Source: Temnothorax longispinosus
Lineage: Eukaryota > Arthropoda > Insecta > Hymenoptera > Formicidae
Direction: 5' to 3'
DNA: 64,000 nucleotides
Assembly (NCBI RefSeq): GCF_030848805.1
Contig: NC_092364.1
Coordinates: 682,001 to 746,000 of the forward strand
In this document: positions 24,377-37,475 of the stretch, piece after piece
How positions within the stretch are numbered: the stretch's first letter is position 1
Layout of the letters: every line of letters begins with the position of its first letter
Notes under the pieces: model-generated
Database searches by the model: none
Seen by the model: only the letters and a program-made list of their open reading frames with translations
What the model was told of the DNA's origin: nothing
Position numbers and translations under genes: made by a program

Positions 24377-25741
24377 TGGAGGGAATCGGAAATCGGACGG
24401 ACATGCGTAAGATCCGACAATATAGAAACGTACATCTCAGGAAGGCAGTCGCGTTGAAACGGCGCTCGATGTCGGATGCATGGATATGCATAGACAATTT
24501 CGGACGGAGTCCGACGCATCACAAACACTCTGAGATGTTACGCGCGTAACGAGGCACTTAAAAGAACGGGTGTAAACACAACGTAAATTTCGACGTAAAG
24601 ATCAATCTGAAAATTTTCGGTACGCGGTTTAAAATTCATTGATATAACATCGACGGTTATTTTGTGTAAATCGTGCGGTAATGCTACGAAGAAGTTCAAT
24701 CGGAAAAAAATAGATGATAAGGTTTTGTATCATATGATAGATATCAATTCAAAGAGAGCAGATATAAAAATATTGATATTTACGTGACGTAATGTGCAAC
24801 GACAAGTGCCCAGTTACATCACGCAATGTAAAATTTCTGGAGGGATGTCCCGAATTTCTCGAACAACGAAACGCATAATCGCGTGCTATATACTTGTAAA
24901 CGTTACTGGTCTCGTGTCGTAGCCAATATATTTTTATCACGCAAAACCTGTTATAGATAGTCAAAAGGTGACGTTTAACATTTAACGCGATCTATATTGA
25001 CGGGATATAAAGAGCTCGTCAGGGAGTTTATGTAATGGAAAAGATTTATTCCAAATCGTTGGAGAAGCCATACTTCTGAAAAGAAACGCATGAAATCTTA
25101 TGAACAGTTTACAGAAATATAAACAAGTTATTCTTTAAAAAATGTATCAGATTATCATAGAAGTTACTAAATATCATTATCATTTAGTAAATATCTGTTT
25201 CTCTTAGCAATATTTTATTATTAGGTAAGATTATATATTCAAACGTAGATAAAAAAGAATAAAAGATTGTAGATAAATGTAAAAAGTTTATAAAATAAGT
25301 TCCTAAATAATACAATATCTTCCGGTTAACTAAATGCCCACATATATGCGGAGTGCTTCAAGTTGATGTTACATTTCATCTCAATTTAGGACAAAGGGGT
25401 TGGTAAATAAATAACCTCAATAAACTAAGACGGCACGAGAGAGACAGAAGACAGATAATTAAATTCCTATTATCCGCGGCATATCCGCGGCACGTTATGG
25501 AGAGATGGTTGCTTATCATCATGATATAAACAGGTGTATCATCAGCGCGCGCGGCACACATTGAGCATCTCGACGTTTCTCATGACAAACCACACACGGT
25601 ACAGTGAGCTTCCGCGAGCCGGCCGCTGCAGTTTTCGACACGAGTAACAGACGTCGGCTGACAGTTGACAAGTCGTTACGCAAATTAACCGCGAGAATCC
25701 CAACGGATTCGCGTGAATTGGGCGAGTCAACGTCTTTCGTC
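21538..25741. other. Intergenic region, nothing recognised
   Basis: No gene supported. It contains a (GA)n run and an AG-rich stretch. The frames around 24,115-24,549 are open on both strands only because of the (GA)n repeat. Confidence 0.4.
24329..24373. repeat. (GA)n microsatellite
   Basis: About 21 GA units. It creates artefactual open frames on both strands. Confidence 0.9.
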
Positions 25742-25842
25742 AGTGTGACGGCGTAAAGTGGACGAGACGAGCGAGAAGATCAGTCGAATATAAAACGAGA
25801 TACGCACGCAGTGGTAACTCTCTTCCGATACCTCGTTGCGCG
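25738..25842 (+). promoter_or_regulatory. Candidate promoter and non-coding first exon of the receptor gene
   Basis: A CpG-rich island with an initiator-like TCAGTG (25,740-25,745) is followed about 100 bases later by a strong donor, GCG|GTAAGT at 25,843. A TATAAA lies at 25,789. There is no ATG in the putative exon. Its assignment to the PTH-receptor-like gene more than 20 kb downstream is inference, based on strand and lack of any closer plus-strand gene. Confidence 0.35.
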
Positions 25843-26018
25843 GTAAGTACTTTTGCATTTAGTATTTCACTCACGGGTAAGCACATAGCGATAGATTAAG
25901 TTAGCGTTTTCGCAGTTAGCCTTGAAACGCGCGCTTCCTGAAACGACCAAAGGTGCGGTACAAATTTGATTTTGTTATTACGAGATATAAAATAAAAGAT
26001 GATACAAGCAACGATACT

Positions 26019-26080
26019 TAATGTACAAGCGTATCATTCATCCTGATTGCCAAAGTAGAGTGAATGATGTTTGTACATTA
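26019..26080 (+). ncRNA. Short hairpin, pre-miRNA-sized
   Basis: The arms TAATGTACAAGCG...TCATTCA (26,019-26,040) and TGAATGATGTTTGTACATTA (26,061-26,080) pair over about 20 bases with one 2-base bulge, around a 20-base loop. Size and shape suit a microRNA precursor, but a tiny foldback element is equally possible. No known miRNA seed is recognised. Confidence 0.25.
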
Positions 26081-29022
26081 TTGCATGTGGAGAGATGAAC
26101 ACGATTGTCGTGTAAGAATGTCTCATTTGTATATGGAACAATATACACAAAAGTTGTACAAGACTCAATTCTAATAATCTTTATAATAATAATTTTGCTT
26201 TTCATCAATTTTAATCGAAGATAACGATTACTTTCGTTTCTTTATATGAACTGATGTCAGCGATATAGAGAAATTGCTGTCCCTCTCATACGCGTTGCTA
26301 TGGTTTTGTCACGTGCTAAGTTAAACGCAGTTTTCAATTTTGCACGAATTCGTTTCATGCAGGTGAACGGGCGTTATATCGAAAGTTTTAACGAAATAAG
26401 TTCTATTCCTAATCACACTGAGATGAATTTTGATTACATTCAATGTAGTATGGCAATTACGCAGCTAATTACTGCGGTGGCATTCGATTATGTCACGATA
26501 AGATACATAATATTCTTATATACATCTAACTTGCGCATCTATGCTCTGTCTAATTCTAACTTTATGCTTATGATTAAATACGATCGTTATTCTAGTATAG
26601 AAATGAACATGATACGAAATTGATTTATTTGCGCAAAGAATAAAATAATATTTTAAAATTTATAAGCCACTATTTTAATATGTATAATAAAACTAATGCG
26701 ATTCCCTAAAGCGGAAAAAAGTTTTTATAATCCTTGGATCCGAATCTTGGATTAGCGTACCCAGCACTCCTCATTTTCTGAAGTTTATCAAACAAAGTTA
26801 TATAGTAATTAACATAAGCACTTTATGAATAAACATGAAGGCCGACTCTCATTTTATATCAGCGACGATAATCCGAAAAGGAACATCTTGAACGACAATC
26901 ATGTTTATCTTTTAGCACGCAATAAACTTACGTCTCGGTCTTCGACATGTAAAAGTCGACGGGAAAAAGGAAAAAAAAACAATGCGGGGAAGGAAAGGAA
27001 ACAAAATAGAGCTGCCAAATAACTACAGCTAAAATGGAAAACTCCGATGTCTAGCGCGGAATTGTTCTTACCTATGTCAGCGTGATCGTGACAAATGCAA
27101 ACGCGATAAATAATAACGGCACTAATCTGACCTATTCTGTACACATACGGGATATGTCCGACAATTATATCGTCGTTCAGGATATCGATAACGATAGATG
27201 GAGAAAAAAGCGCGCGCGTAAAATCCGATTCATTTCGATATTAACTCTTTCCCAAGTAACGTTAGCTTGATATAATCGCCGATATTGTTATCCACTTGAG
27301 AAAATCGATGAGAAGTCTATAAGAGAATTTAAATTGTCACAAGAATATTAATTATGCGATGAAGAGAGCAGAATTACATATAAGCAATTTTTATCAGCTA
27401 TGTTATTTTTTAAAATTGTTGTCTATTTACTGAATGTTATTAACTTAATTTATTGTATCATTGTACGTGATCTAAGCGAGTATATATTTTGTTTTTTGTT
27501 TGTCTTTAACTTTTGTTAGAATCAATAATTTGCAACAAATTTATGGATGTAGCACATTTTCTCCTATTTTGATAAAATAATTTTAATATACATATTATAC
27601 GTGCGCGATTTAGTTTTAGCTTCGGCAAACTATTGTCCCCTGGGTAGAAACATTATTCTATAATAGTTACACTTCTCGCTCAAGAAAATAAAAATTAAAA
27701 AATAAATCTGTCAAAACTTTCCGACAAATGAAATTTTGATATATAATAATAGCTCGATGTAATCAATCGCGTTTTGTTTTGAAGATTGCGATATCTTATC
27801 GGAAATAAAAGTAATTCCATATACATATAGATGAAGAGGTGGATACTAGAATCAGCCTTACAATCGCACGATCGTAAAGAACGGTTATCTGAGAACACGC
27901 AATTATTTGGAGCGGTAACTGTGATCTATTGCCACGTGTTATCTTAACTATTTCCGCAAAAAGATGAAAGGAAAGATATACTATACCTTGAAACTACTAA
28001 ATTACACTGACATTTCAATTTCTCAACAAGGTTACATAAATATAACGGTAATTGAAATCAAACTAATAAATCAAAATAATCGATCTTTGCTTTAAATTAT
28101 ACGAGAAACTTGCAAATTAAGAGTTCTTGTTCGAATAAACGACAGACGTAATAAAATGATCGCTCTTGCGAAATGTCATAAAAAGCATTTAAAAAATCAA
28201 CAGACTTATTCCGTAGTAACCGCACTGAATTAATCAACTGAGAATTAAAAGTGTTCTATCAATAAAATGCACGACGGATCACTTACGGCATAAAAACTGT
28301 TAATTTATAAACGATGTTTCTGCTTCGTCTCGGAGTGATGGATTAATTCGATCAGATTTTACTATACCACCCGTTAAAGCTTTCAGCTTTAAAAATTTGT
28401 CAAAGGCAAACAGATCGAATAGATATGAATAAATCATATCTGATTATTTCAGAGTATCGTCAAATAATGATTTTCGCTTTTTTACAATGGTGTTCGGTTC
28501 AGCTTTTATGTTAGTACAACCGTATTTTATTAGAGTTCAGTACAATTTTACTCATTCGCCCGTGTATAATACTATAGATGATGAAACAATTACTCTTAAT
28601 ATCCGTCCATCTTTCTTTTCCATCGACGATACAACGTTAGCATAATCGAGTTTGATGACGATAAAATAAAAACGACGGCTATACGATCATTCTTCGAAAG
28701 TGCATAATTAATATTACATGAACGCTAATTTAAGCTACGCTAGGATGGATAAACCGTGAAGGGTTTTCTTTTAGATTGTAATAAGGGAACTAAAGCTCAT
28801 CATGCAGGAAGATATTTTCCTCTATCGCTATTATATTTCACAATGTATGCAATGAATTTTGTATATTTAATTATGCTACACAACAGTTTTTATTATCCAC
28901 TTAATATTATTTACTTTCCGTGTATTTCACTCATTATGAAAAATGAGTAGAGATACCGCGTTTGCTTTTATACTTTCTAAGTTTTTCTATTATAAGTGAT
29001 GCTATAACTTATATATAATATA

Positions 29023-29622
29023 TATAAGGTGTTGCAGAATTGCACGGCACTATTCTAGGGAAATATTTTCTAGGTCAAAATGAAAAAAGTTTAACGTATG
29101 TCGCATATCTTACTGAAAAAAGTTTATATAAACATGTATCCCAAACTTATTTATTAGTAAGATAAAGAGTAAAGATTATGTTTAACAGTAAAACATTTAA
29201 AGTATATGTTTTCGAAGTCACTGCCGTTTTGTTGAATCAACACAATGCATCCATGTTTTTCTGGAATCAGGATTATTCTTGATACTTGCTACAGCTTCCA
29301 TTATGCTTCCTTCTATTGGCATGCAAGAAGAATTAAGAAATCGCATAATGGAAGCTGCAGCAACTATCAGGAATAATCCTGATGCTATAATATAAGACGT
29401 GCCACAGAAACATGAATACTTTATGCTGAATGCTGCATTCAACAAAACGGCGACCACTTCGAAAACATACTTTAAATGTTTTACTGTTAAACATAATCTT
29501 CACTCTTTAATATCTTGCTGATAAATAAGTTTGCGACATACGTTTATATAAACTTTTTTGTTCATTTTAATTTAGAAAATATTTTCCTAAAATAGTGCCG
29601 TGCAATTCTGAAACACCTTATA
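29023..29622. mobile_element. 600-bp palindromic foldback element
   Basis: Ends TATAAGGTGTTGCAGAATTG and its inverse CAATTCTGAAACACCTTATA lead into arms of about 290 bases that pair almost throughout, leaving only a short central loop (about 29,310-29,330). Flanking TA/TATA suggests a TA target, as for Tc1/mariner relatives, but this is not decisive. An open frame on the minus strand (29,218-29,457) is mostly a by-product of the palindrome. Confidence 0.75.
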
Positions 29623-31801
29623 GATAATGACTAATAAAATGTGTTCACAAGAGAAGAAAGTTTCGTTCATACGATGAATTTGTTGAGCTCGAGGTCCGAA
29701 AAACTCAATCCAAAAGATTCAATTAAATCGCTTCGCCGGAAAAAATCAATACACCAATTAAGAGTCTTAGTGACACTTGGTTTATTTGTTCGCGCAATAG
29801 AAAAGCCAATTAAACGGAAGGAGAAGTTTGAACAGGAACACTCGAGACTTGCAATTGATAAATTGCATTTTGCAATAAATAAAAGCCTATATGCAAAATA
29901 ATTATGTTCTATCCACATACTTGAAAAGAAATCCATGACATTAGTCGACAAATGCCATAATTTCCACCGAAGGCATTATGCGATCCCGCAACACTGCTCG
30001 GGTGGCAAGGTCTAATTCAATAAAGCGACACACACACGTCGCGTTTCGTCTGCCAATGGCAAACGCGTGATTAAATTACGCGGGTACGCGCATTCGTGCG
30101 ACGCTTTGAATTTTTCACAGCACACCACACGAATCGATCCGTGACAAAAGTGCACGGAAAATATTGACGCACTTTCGCGTCGCGACAAGCCTTCAATCCT
30201 AGTGTCGATTTTAAGAGACGAGAGCCCACCGGTGGACCGAAGAATTATGTGTACCCTTGGGTGCATTCTCATACAACCAGAGTGCTTGAAATATTGACGA
30301 AACAAGATGACGAAAAGAGTAGCACTTTACTTGTCGCTATCTTTTTCGATATATCTAGCATCTCAATATTCTCAATCAACTGACAAAGAAAGAGAAAGAG
30401 AGAGAGATAAAGAAAGAAAAGAGAAAAGCTTGGAGAAAAGATGTAAAAAGACCAAAAAATGCACAAAGCTCATAATTATGTGATTTTGCTATTATACAGT
30501 CATTCGCGTATAATATTTGAATAATTCATGAGAATAATTAGTGTCCTCGAATTATCACAACTTTGAATCAGCAACTAATTAAAAAAATTAAAGCTGATTA
30601 CTTTCATGTCGAAGAATTTCAGCATTTTTAATTGTGAAGCGTGAAACTATTAAAAATGAAGGACGTTTGATAACTTAAGCTACAAATAAAGATTGCTGTT
30701 ACGTATAATTATATTATTATAAATGAATTTTTTAAGTAAAAAAGATTTAAAAGTATTTATATTAAAAATACGAAACTTTTTATTTAGATAAAAATCACGA
30801 TATTAACAAATTTGTAAGTAGAAAAATAAGATTATTTCGCAAACTGTAAAATGTGTACGCGCTGAATCGTTTTGTTAATCCGTGTAAATCATGCTCGCAA
30901 TTTTCTACAAAATATATATCCAGCAAACCCCTACATGAAATCCGACAACGTGAAAGAACGTCATCATGTTATATGGCATTAAGATATATGCGGATATATG
31001 TATATTGTATATGTATACAGAAATAAATAAAAGCGAAAAAACTCCAACCAAAAACATTACACGAGCACATGCACGTATGCATGTATTTTTGTAATAATTC
31101 GCGAGTACATTCCTGTGAAAAATCCCTGCATTTTCTCTCTGTGAAAATAATCTGAACGCGTAAGTATATAATCAATATTTATGTGTGGTATATTAACGGG
31201 GACAACCACAGGCTATATACAATGGGCAGAAGAAAAAATTAAAAAATCAACACACGTGAACGTCAAAGTAAGTGACAAACTTGAGAAAAATTGTGCAATA
31301 TAAAACGAAAATACAACTCTATGATCTAACAATACAATCGTGGCATAAAAAATTACAAAGAACTACGTACCAAAATAACTATACTTCTCTAATTATGAAA
31401 ATTTTATTCAGAATTTATTATTATTATTTTTAAATAATTATCATGTTAAATAAGTAATAATTCCCAAAAATAAGATATATAAATAAAGAGTGTTATTTCC
31501 AATTTTTTATTTCTTTTGAAAACTTTTATAAACGACATGTTAATTTCACTTTTTTTTTAAATATATGCTTAACATTACCTTTCATAATCCAAATTAAATT
31601 ATCTCAATTACAGATTGCACGTAGCTATTTCTGTTGCAGTTTTGATATCATCTCTCTACAGTGTATCTATAAAGTACTAGCTTTTTTTGTAAATCCCTTT
31701 ACCGATCATCGTCCAAATCAATCACCTTTACATTTTGTTTCCCTTCCCTCCACTCCTCTCCTCTCCTTTTCCCTTTTTCTTATCTCTTTCTTCTCCTTCA
31801 G

Positions 31802-31945
31802 ATTCTTGGAAATATGTAGCGTTCGAGAACAAAGTTGGACAAGTGTGTCGCGATGGCGTGAAACTTGGCGGAGTTAATGGCAAAACGGAGCACGATGACG
31901 GAAATTCATTCGCGATTCGATGGCTGCACAGATTAGAAACGTCAG
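31802..31945 (+). other. Candidate non-coding exon
   Basis: A 55-base pyrimidine tract (31,741-31,800) ends in TTCAG, an excellent 3' splice site. The following 144 bases are GC-richer and end at CAG|GTTAGT. All its ATGs lead to stops within the exon, so it is probably 5' UTR of the receptor gene. One frame is open throughout and happens to continue into the exon at 46,047. A second acceptor (TTTGTAG) lies at 32,049. Confidence 0.35.
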
Positions 31946-32191
31946 GTTAGTCAAGTAGCTTGTGCTTAATAGGTTCCTAATTATAAAATTATGTGCAATG
32001 AGTCGAGCAAATGATCACAATGATGATTACTTCTTTTTTTGTTTGTAGGTCGGCATCGGTGCGATGTCCGTCGTAATCCAGTGAATTGAATGTCAATTGT
32101 CGATTGTCACGTTCGGAAGTGAAAATAATCGTGCGAAAGATTTATGCCGGAAACGCGATTACGTTTTCGTTATCGACATCACCATCGCGGT

Positions 32192-32228
32192 CACGTAGGT
32201 GCGCGCGCGCGCGTGTGTATGTGTGTGA
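32192..32228. repeat. Alternating (CG)n(TG)n tract
   Basis: GTGCGCGCGCGCGCGTGTG and further TG units form an alternating purine-pyrimidine run, prone to Z-DNA. Confidence 0.8.
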
Positions 32229-32678
32229 TACGGAAAGATATTTAAAGAATTAGAAATAATATATAAGTTTTTTATTACGTGTTTTATAAAATTATGAAGA
32301 GAATTCTATTCCATTTTGACATGAGTATAAATTATTATTTAAATTGTGCTTTAAGTTAAACTGAAAAAAACGTTTGTCTGCAACAAATGTGCCTTTAATC
32401 GTCGTGTGGTAATTGGTTATCGATTTTCAAGCGCGCATATTTAGTGAAGGTGAACTTCCGTGCAAACAGAGAATATGTAATTTTTTCTATGTAATTTTTT
32501 GTTTGTCAACATGGACGAGAAGCGGTGCGACAAAGGCAGACTAAAGGCCATGTGATGTAAAAGAAAGAATTTCTCAGTGAGAAGAAGTTCCCGCCCCTCA
32601 TTACCTATATATATATTTTATTTTCAATTAGAGTTCTCGTTTCGCGAAAAACTTGCGAGATTCGATATTTCTCACGAC

Positions 32679-32785
32679 TAAACGTGAATTAAAATTAAAT
32701 TAAAATTACCACTAGAAGAAAGTTGAAATTCAAATTAAATTAAAATTATAGCTAGAAATAAATTTAAATTGAATTAAAATTTTAC
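32679..32785. repeat. AT-rich tandem repeat, about 55-bp unit
   Basis: Two copies of a unit containing AAATTAAATTAAAATTA followed by a CTAGAA block, then a third partial copy. Confidence 0.55.
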
Positions 32786-35700
32786 GACTTACGAATAAAG
32801 TACTGAATATTTTTCACTATTAATGCATATTTTTGTTTTAACGTTATTTTTAGGAAGAAAACGATTAATTTTTCTATAATGCATTTGTGTGTATGTGAGA
32901 AAGTTAAATCGCGTCTTTTTTTTATATCAATCTGCAAGGACCGACTCGGTTTCTGCGAAGTGCAAGGGATAGGTATTTCTTCGCAAAACAGACCACTCGT
33001 AAGGAATATCCATTCGCGAACACCCGCTGCTGAAAGTTTCCGTTCAAACATACGAAGATCGATTCGATGTTTTCCCATGAGAATGTTCTTCGCGATGATT
33101 GATAATCAGCGATCAAAAAATTGTTGGCAGTTAGAGAAAACGTATCTTTTACGCACGTAAGTACACATATAGATTTTGATAAAAATATTAGTATTAGATT
33201 TTTTGAAAATGTAGCTAGTAATTTTAAAATAGATTTTTACATTAAATTTAATTATATATTTTACACTTTTTAATATATATACATGTATGTTATATATATT
33301 TTTTGTTTGCTCTTTTGAGTTCGTGTTGCTCGACTTTTTCCTATTTTCATAAGTGTAAGAATATTTCCCAAAGCTGCGAAGGTAATTTTAAAACGTCCTT
33401 TAATTCTTCGATAATTCTGCAATAAGTATACAAGCAGTGTGAGCAAGAGCGAAGAATAATGTTTAAATAGACGGTGCAAATACGAACATATTTGCCAGGG
33501 TGAAGCTTGCGCTAGCGTCGCGATGCTTCTTTGCATAAAACAACATTACATTAAACGATAAGTAGGAAATACATCGTAGGTTTTTTCACGCTCAGCAGAT
33601 CCATTTGTGGACCTTTAGTGAGAGAAAAGTCGTTTCGCTGTTCGCTTGAAAACGTGAGGAATTTAAAAACCGACAAGCGTCTACCTCTAATTCGCAATAG
33701 CCAGAGAGGGTAATTAAAATATTGAAAAGAGAAAATAAATATTTGACTTTTATTAAACTACATCAATTGCACGATAATTAAGAGTTGCCATGTAAATGCA
33801 TAATTTTTTGTATGATTTTTAAAGTAGCAAAACTGCCAGTCAACAAATTCACCGAGTTTTAATTTTACAGATAAATTATTTACCTTTTAAAATCTTTAAA
33901 TTATTCTTTAAATTTTTTAAACATACGTTGGATGTGTAGATTTTTTTTTAAAGACAAACTATTTATTTTACCTTGATGAAAAATTAATCAATGTTAGTCA
34001 TAATTTTCCGATGTACTGCATGTATGTTATTTTATTAAGACAACGGCACACCTCTTTATTGACGTTGGTGTGTATTAATTGCAAGACGACACTTGATGAA
34101 GTAAACCAATTAGCAATGACCGTTAGTGCTGCGTCAAGGCCATGGTTCGTTCTTTTGTTTCAAGGTATTGATCGACAGTATATTCCTATAATTTGAGACT
34201 AATGATCTTAGTCTTAGATCTTAGTCTTCATCAAAATGCTGGCAAAATTTTATTGTGAAATATCGCAGAGCTAAATTATTCGTTCATAGACATTGTTAAA
34301 AATATTTTAGTTTTACATTGAAAAAAATTAATTCCTTGTTTTTAACTACATTACCGAAAAGATCTCTGAACGTCTATACTAATTTCTATCTTATTATTCC
34401 TTTAAATATTTAAATCAGAAATTAAACATTTACTGCGTGGAACGGTTTTCGAAAGACATTTGAAATAATATAGCAAGATTATGTTACAAACAGTTCATAT
34501 TAAACTCACGAAATTTGATATGCGTGTCAACGTTACGTTATCTGGTCAAAATGTCAAAGCGAGTGAGTATCATGCAATTCTAGAAAACGTGCCAATTGTA
34601 GATGTTTTTACTTTACCTCAGATGTAATCTTTGTTTACTGTGATGCAACATTAATCCAAAGAGAGATCGTAACTCTATCTTACTATAGCTTTACATTACG
34701 CTACTATGACAAGTAAAAATTTAACTGTTTTCCGTTTTACTAATATGAAAAGTAGGACTCGCGTGAGTATAAAGCATTTCATGATCGAAACAACGATCGA
34801 GACTTTTATTGCAACAACGTTTACCGACATGTTATATGACATTCTATTTCCGTTGTCACGCAGTGTCACGCACTACGAAGAATCAGTATCTTTGTAATCA
34901 AATTTAGCTACGATGCGACCCTCGTGCGTTAAACGTGGAGTGTTAGTGTTAATTTAGTTCTGTAATTGTGGGACAGCAGTGTATACGCGTAGGACGTATC
35001 TTGTTATCTCCAAACGTTTATGCTTTCTATAGGATGAACCTCGGCCTTAAGAAAAAATCCAATTACTTTTCCGGGCATTAATGAATAATATGAACAGAAA
35101 TAATTTATAGAATGCATCCCGTTTTTATGAAAGATTTAATTTAATATATATATACACATATAATTCTGTCGAGAAATTATTCCTTCTCGCAGTAATTTCC
35201 AGGAAATGCACTTCTTTTATTTCTAGAAAATATATCTCGTATATCTTCAAAAGATGTTAGAAATATTTGTACGAGACACGAATTATCACGCTGAGATTAT
35301 GACGAAACACATTTGTCGCGATAGGTAAATTATTTAGAACATTTTCAATAATTATTACGTGCTTACGATAAATTGTCTTCGAAGTTGCACAAAACTGCTA
35401 TTAATATTTCGGTCATAAACTCACGCCATTTCCTTAAGTATTTATCGTGAATACAATAATGATTACATAGATATAACTTTATTTTATTTATTATTCGAAT
35501 TGTGTTATCAACTTGTATAATCAACTCTCCTTGCATTCCTCAGCGAGAACCACGATAGAAATCCAACATTTACGAGAAACATTGAACGAATGTTATCTCA
35601 TTGGGACCAAGTCAGCGTAAGCTATATGCTATATGCAAGGAAGGGATAAGCATCTCGATTCAATGTATCGATGTATAACAAGAGCCAATTCGATCTTCGT

Positions 35701-36957
35701 TTACGCAATTGAAGATTAATTCTCGCGCGAGTGATTAGACGAGACAATAGCGCGAACGTTAAATCATATACGTATAATCGTAGAGGACCTACGATTCAGG
35801 TACAGGTGACTGAGCGAGAGTTAACGCTGAAAATAATGTCAATTAGCACTTAACATGATCTCTCGTAGACATACGTCATCTGTCAATTAACAATGGACCC
35901 GCCAACAAATGCCACCCGTCGGCTCGCAACAGGAATCATACGACTTCCTCTTATTCGCTCCTCGTTCGACGAATTGTATTGTAATTGATTTCCGCAATAC
36001 TTCGCATTCGTCAATCTAATACCTTAACTAGTAATGACGAAAAATGTCAACGCAATTAGTGATGATGGGTTTCTTAAAGATCTCTTATTTTATTATATAG
36101 ATTTTTTTATGGTCTTTAAAATTTAACGTGTTAATTATTTTTGTATTAATTATCTAAGAAAGAAAAACTATTATTTTACATTGAAATTTAATTATTTATT
36201 TATATTATATACAAACAAGAGATAAAGAAACAAAGTTCAATTTCTTTTAAGTTTTGAGAGATAAAGCATTCTCTCTATTCCTCTACTTCTCTGTTTCTCT
36301 TTCATTCGCTCGCATGCTCGTTAAAACTTAACTTAAAAAATATTAAATTAAAATTGACATAGTAATATGAAATAATACTATGTGTATAATAAGAATATTT
36401 AATTTATATTCTGCGATGGATTTTTTTTATTCAATATATAATCGCGTTTAGCATTTTTATTCAATGAATCGTTCAATGCTCGAAGCTCTTAAGTTAAATC
36501 CTCCAATTTGAAGAATCTCACGTGCGATTGACGGCTATCACATTCGGATTACTAAGTTCAATTATACTTGATCTCCATTGTAATATGAACAAACAAATAT
36601 TACAGTCCAATAAAATGATGAAGCTAGATGTTTTGCCAAGTAATAATATTATGATTAACTGTATTACATATTCCAGAGCTGTTTGCCAGATGGTTGAAGT
36701 GCCAGTAGGTTATAACAAGTATTACTTGAATGAAATATTATTCAATTTATTGATTATCTGATTTGAAATTTCTAACTGTTTTATTTAAGAATAATAATAA
36801 TAATATATTTAAAAATTTAACATCAATCCAAGACATCAATAAATGAGATAGGAATTAGGATATCGATGTTTTACACCACAACCTTAAACAATTACGTACG
36901 TATATATATATATCTTCGTATCTATACGCGTTGTATAGGGACCTTAACTCACTCCAC

Positions 36958-37098
36958 GTAATGGTGCGTCTCCACCTGCGAGTAAGAACTCTCGAGAGCA
37001 AAAAGAAAGAGAGAGAGAGAGATACTCTCGAGAGTCTCTCTCTCTTTCTCTCTTTTTGCTCTCGAGAGTTCTTACTCGCAAGTGGACACGCACCATAA
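36958..37098. mobile_element. Foldback MITE with GA-rich arms
   Basis: Ends ATGGTGCGTCTCCAC and GTGGACACGCACCAT pair, followed inward by GCGAGTAAGAACTCTCGAGA and its complement, then a GA/TC-rich stem. About 140 bp; nearly the whole element is a single hairpin. Confidence 0.75.
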
Positions 37099-37189
37099 GG
37101 TCAAACGTATAACATCTTTAAATAAATTTTTTTAAACCCTACAACTTTTGTCTAAAATATTTTCTTATAAAACTTGTATTTTTCGAAAT

Positions 37190-37224
37190 ATTTCGTCGTC
37201 CCGGAACTTTTCGGACACCCTGGT
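37190..37224 (-). repeat. Orphan CAGGGTGTCC transposon end
   Basis: Read on the minus strand the sequence is CCAGGGTGTCCGAAAAGTTC, like the ends of the 4.5-7.1 kb element. No partner end was found to the left, so it is probably a truncated copy. Confidence 0.35.
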
Positions 37225-37295
37225 ATGAATTATTCTATATCACGTTGAAATTTATTCAGTCATAAAGAATGATATACTTCTAGCCTCTCAGCACT

Positions 37296-37475
37296 ATCCT
37301 GAGGGATCTACGCGACGCGACCAACCTACCTGGGGAGCTCTCAGTACAAAAGCGCGTTGGGGCTCTCTATATAAACCCTCACATAAGGTTCCTCTGGTAA
37401 ATTGTGATATAATGTCGAGATTTAATAAATAATAAATAGCAGCCACCCCTGTGAGGCGCCTACACTGTCGAGAAA
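37296..37475 (+). repeat. LTR-like fragment
   Basis: A CpG-rich block is followed by TCTCTATATAAACCCTC (TATA-like), then AATAAATAATAAATAGCAGC (poly(A)-signal-like), then CCCCTGTGAGGCGCC about 20 bases later. This order of core promoter, short transcribed stretch and poly(A) signal resembles an LTR of an insect retrotransposon. No second LTR, primer-binding site or gag/pol remains are seen, so it would be a solo or broken LTR. Confidence 0.3.

Larger units (their letters stand above)
25843..31801. other. Putative long intron or intergenic region
   Basis: No coding exon recognised. It holds a short perfect hairpin at 26.0 kb and a 600-bp palindromic element at 29.0 kb. A CpG-richer stretch at 30,000-30,300 has no gene I can name. 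Open frames at 26,300-26,623 and 29,641-29,901 show no domain. Confidence 0.4.

Noticed and set aside
24115..24549. 144-residue plus frame and two minus frames of similar size
   Set aside because: All are held open by the (GA)n microsatellite and have no gene-like flanks or domains.
26300..26623. 107-residue plus frame downstream of the 25.7-kb island
   Set aside because: No recognisable domain, no splice or poly(A) support, and composition like the local AT-rich background.
29218..29457. 79-residue minus-strand frame inside the 29-kb palindrome
   Set aside because: Both halves of the frame are reverse complements of each other, so the frame is a by-product of the palindrome; no transposase motif is seen.
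36522..36761. Frame with a signal-peptide-like start near 36.5 kb
   Set aside because: Begins at a non-ATG codon with no acceptor before it; low-complexity remainder.
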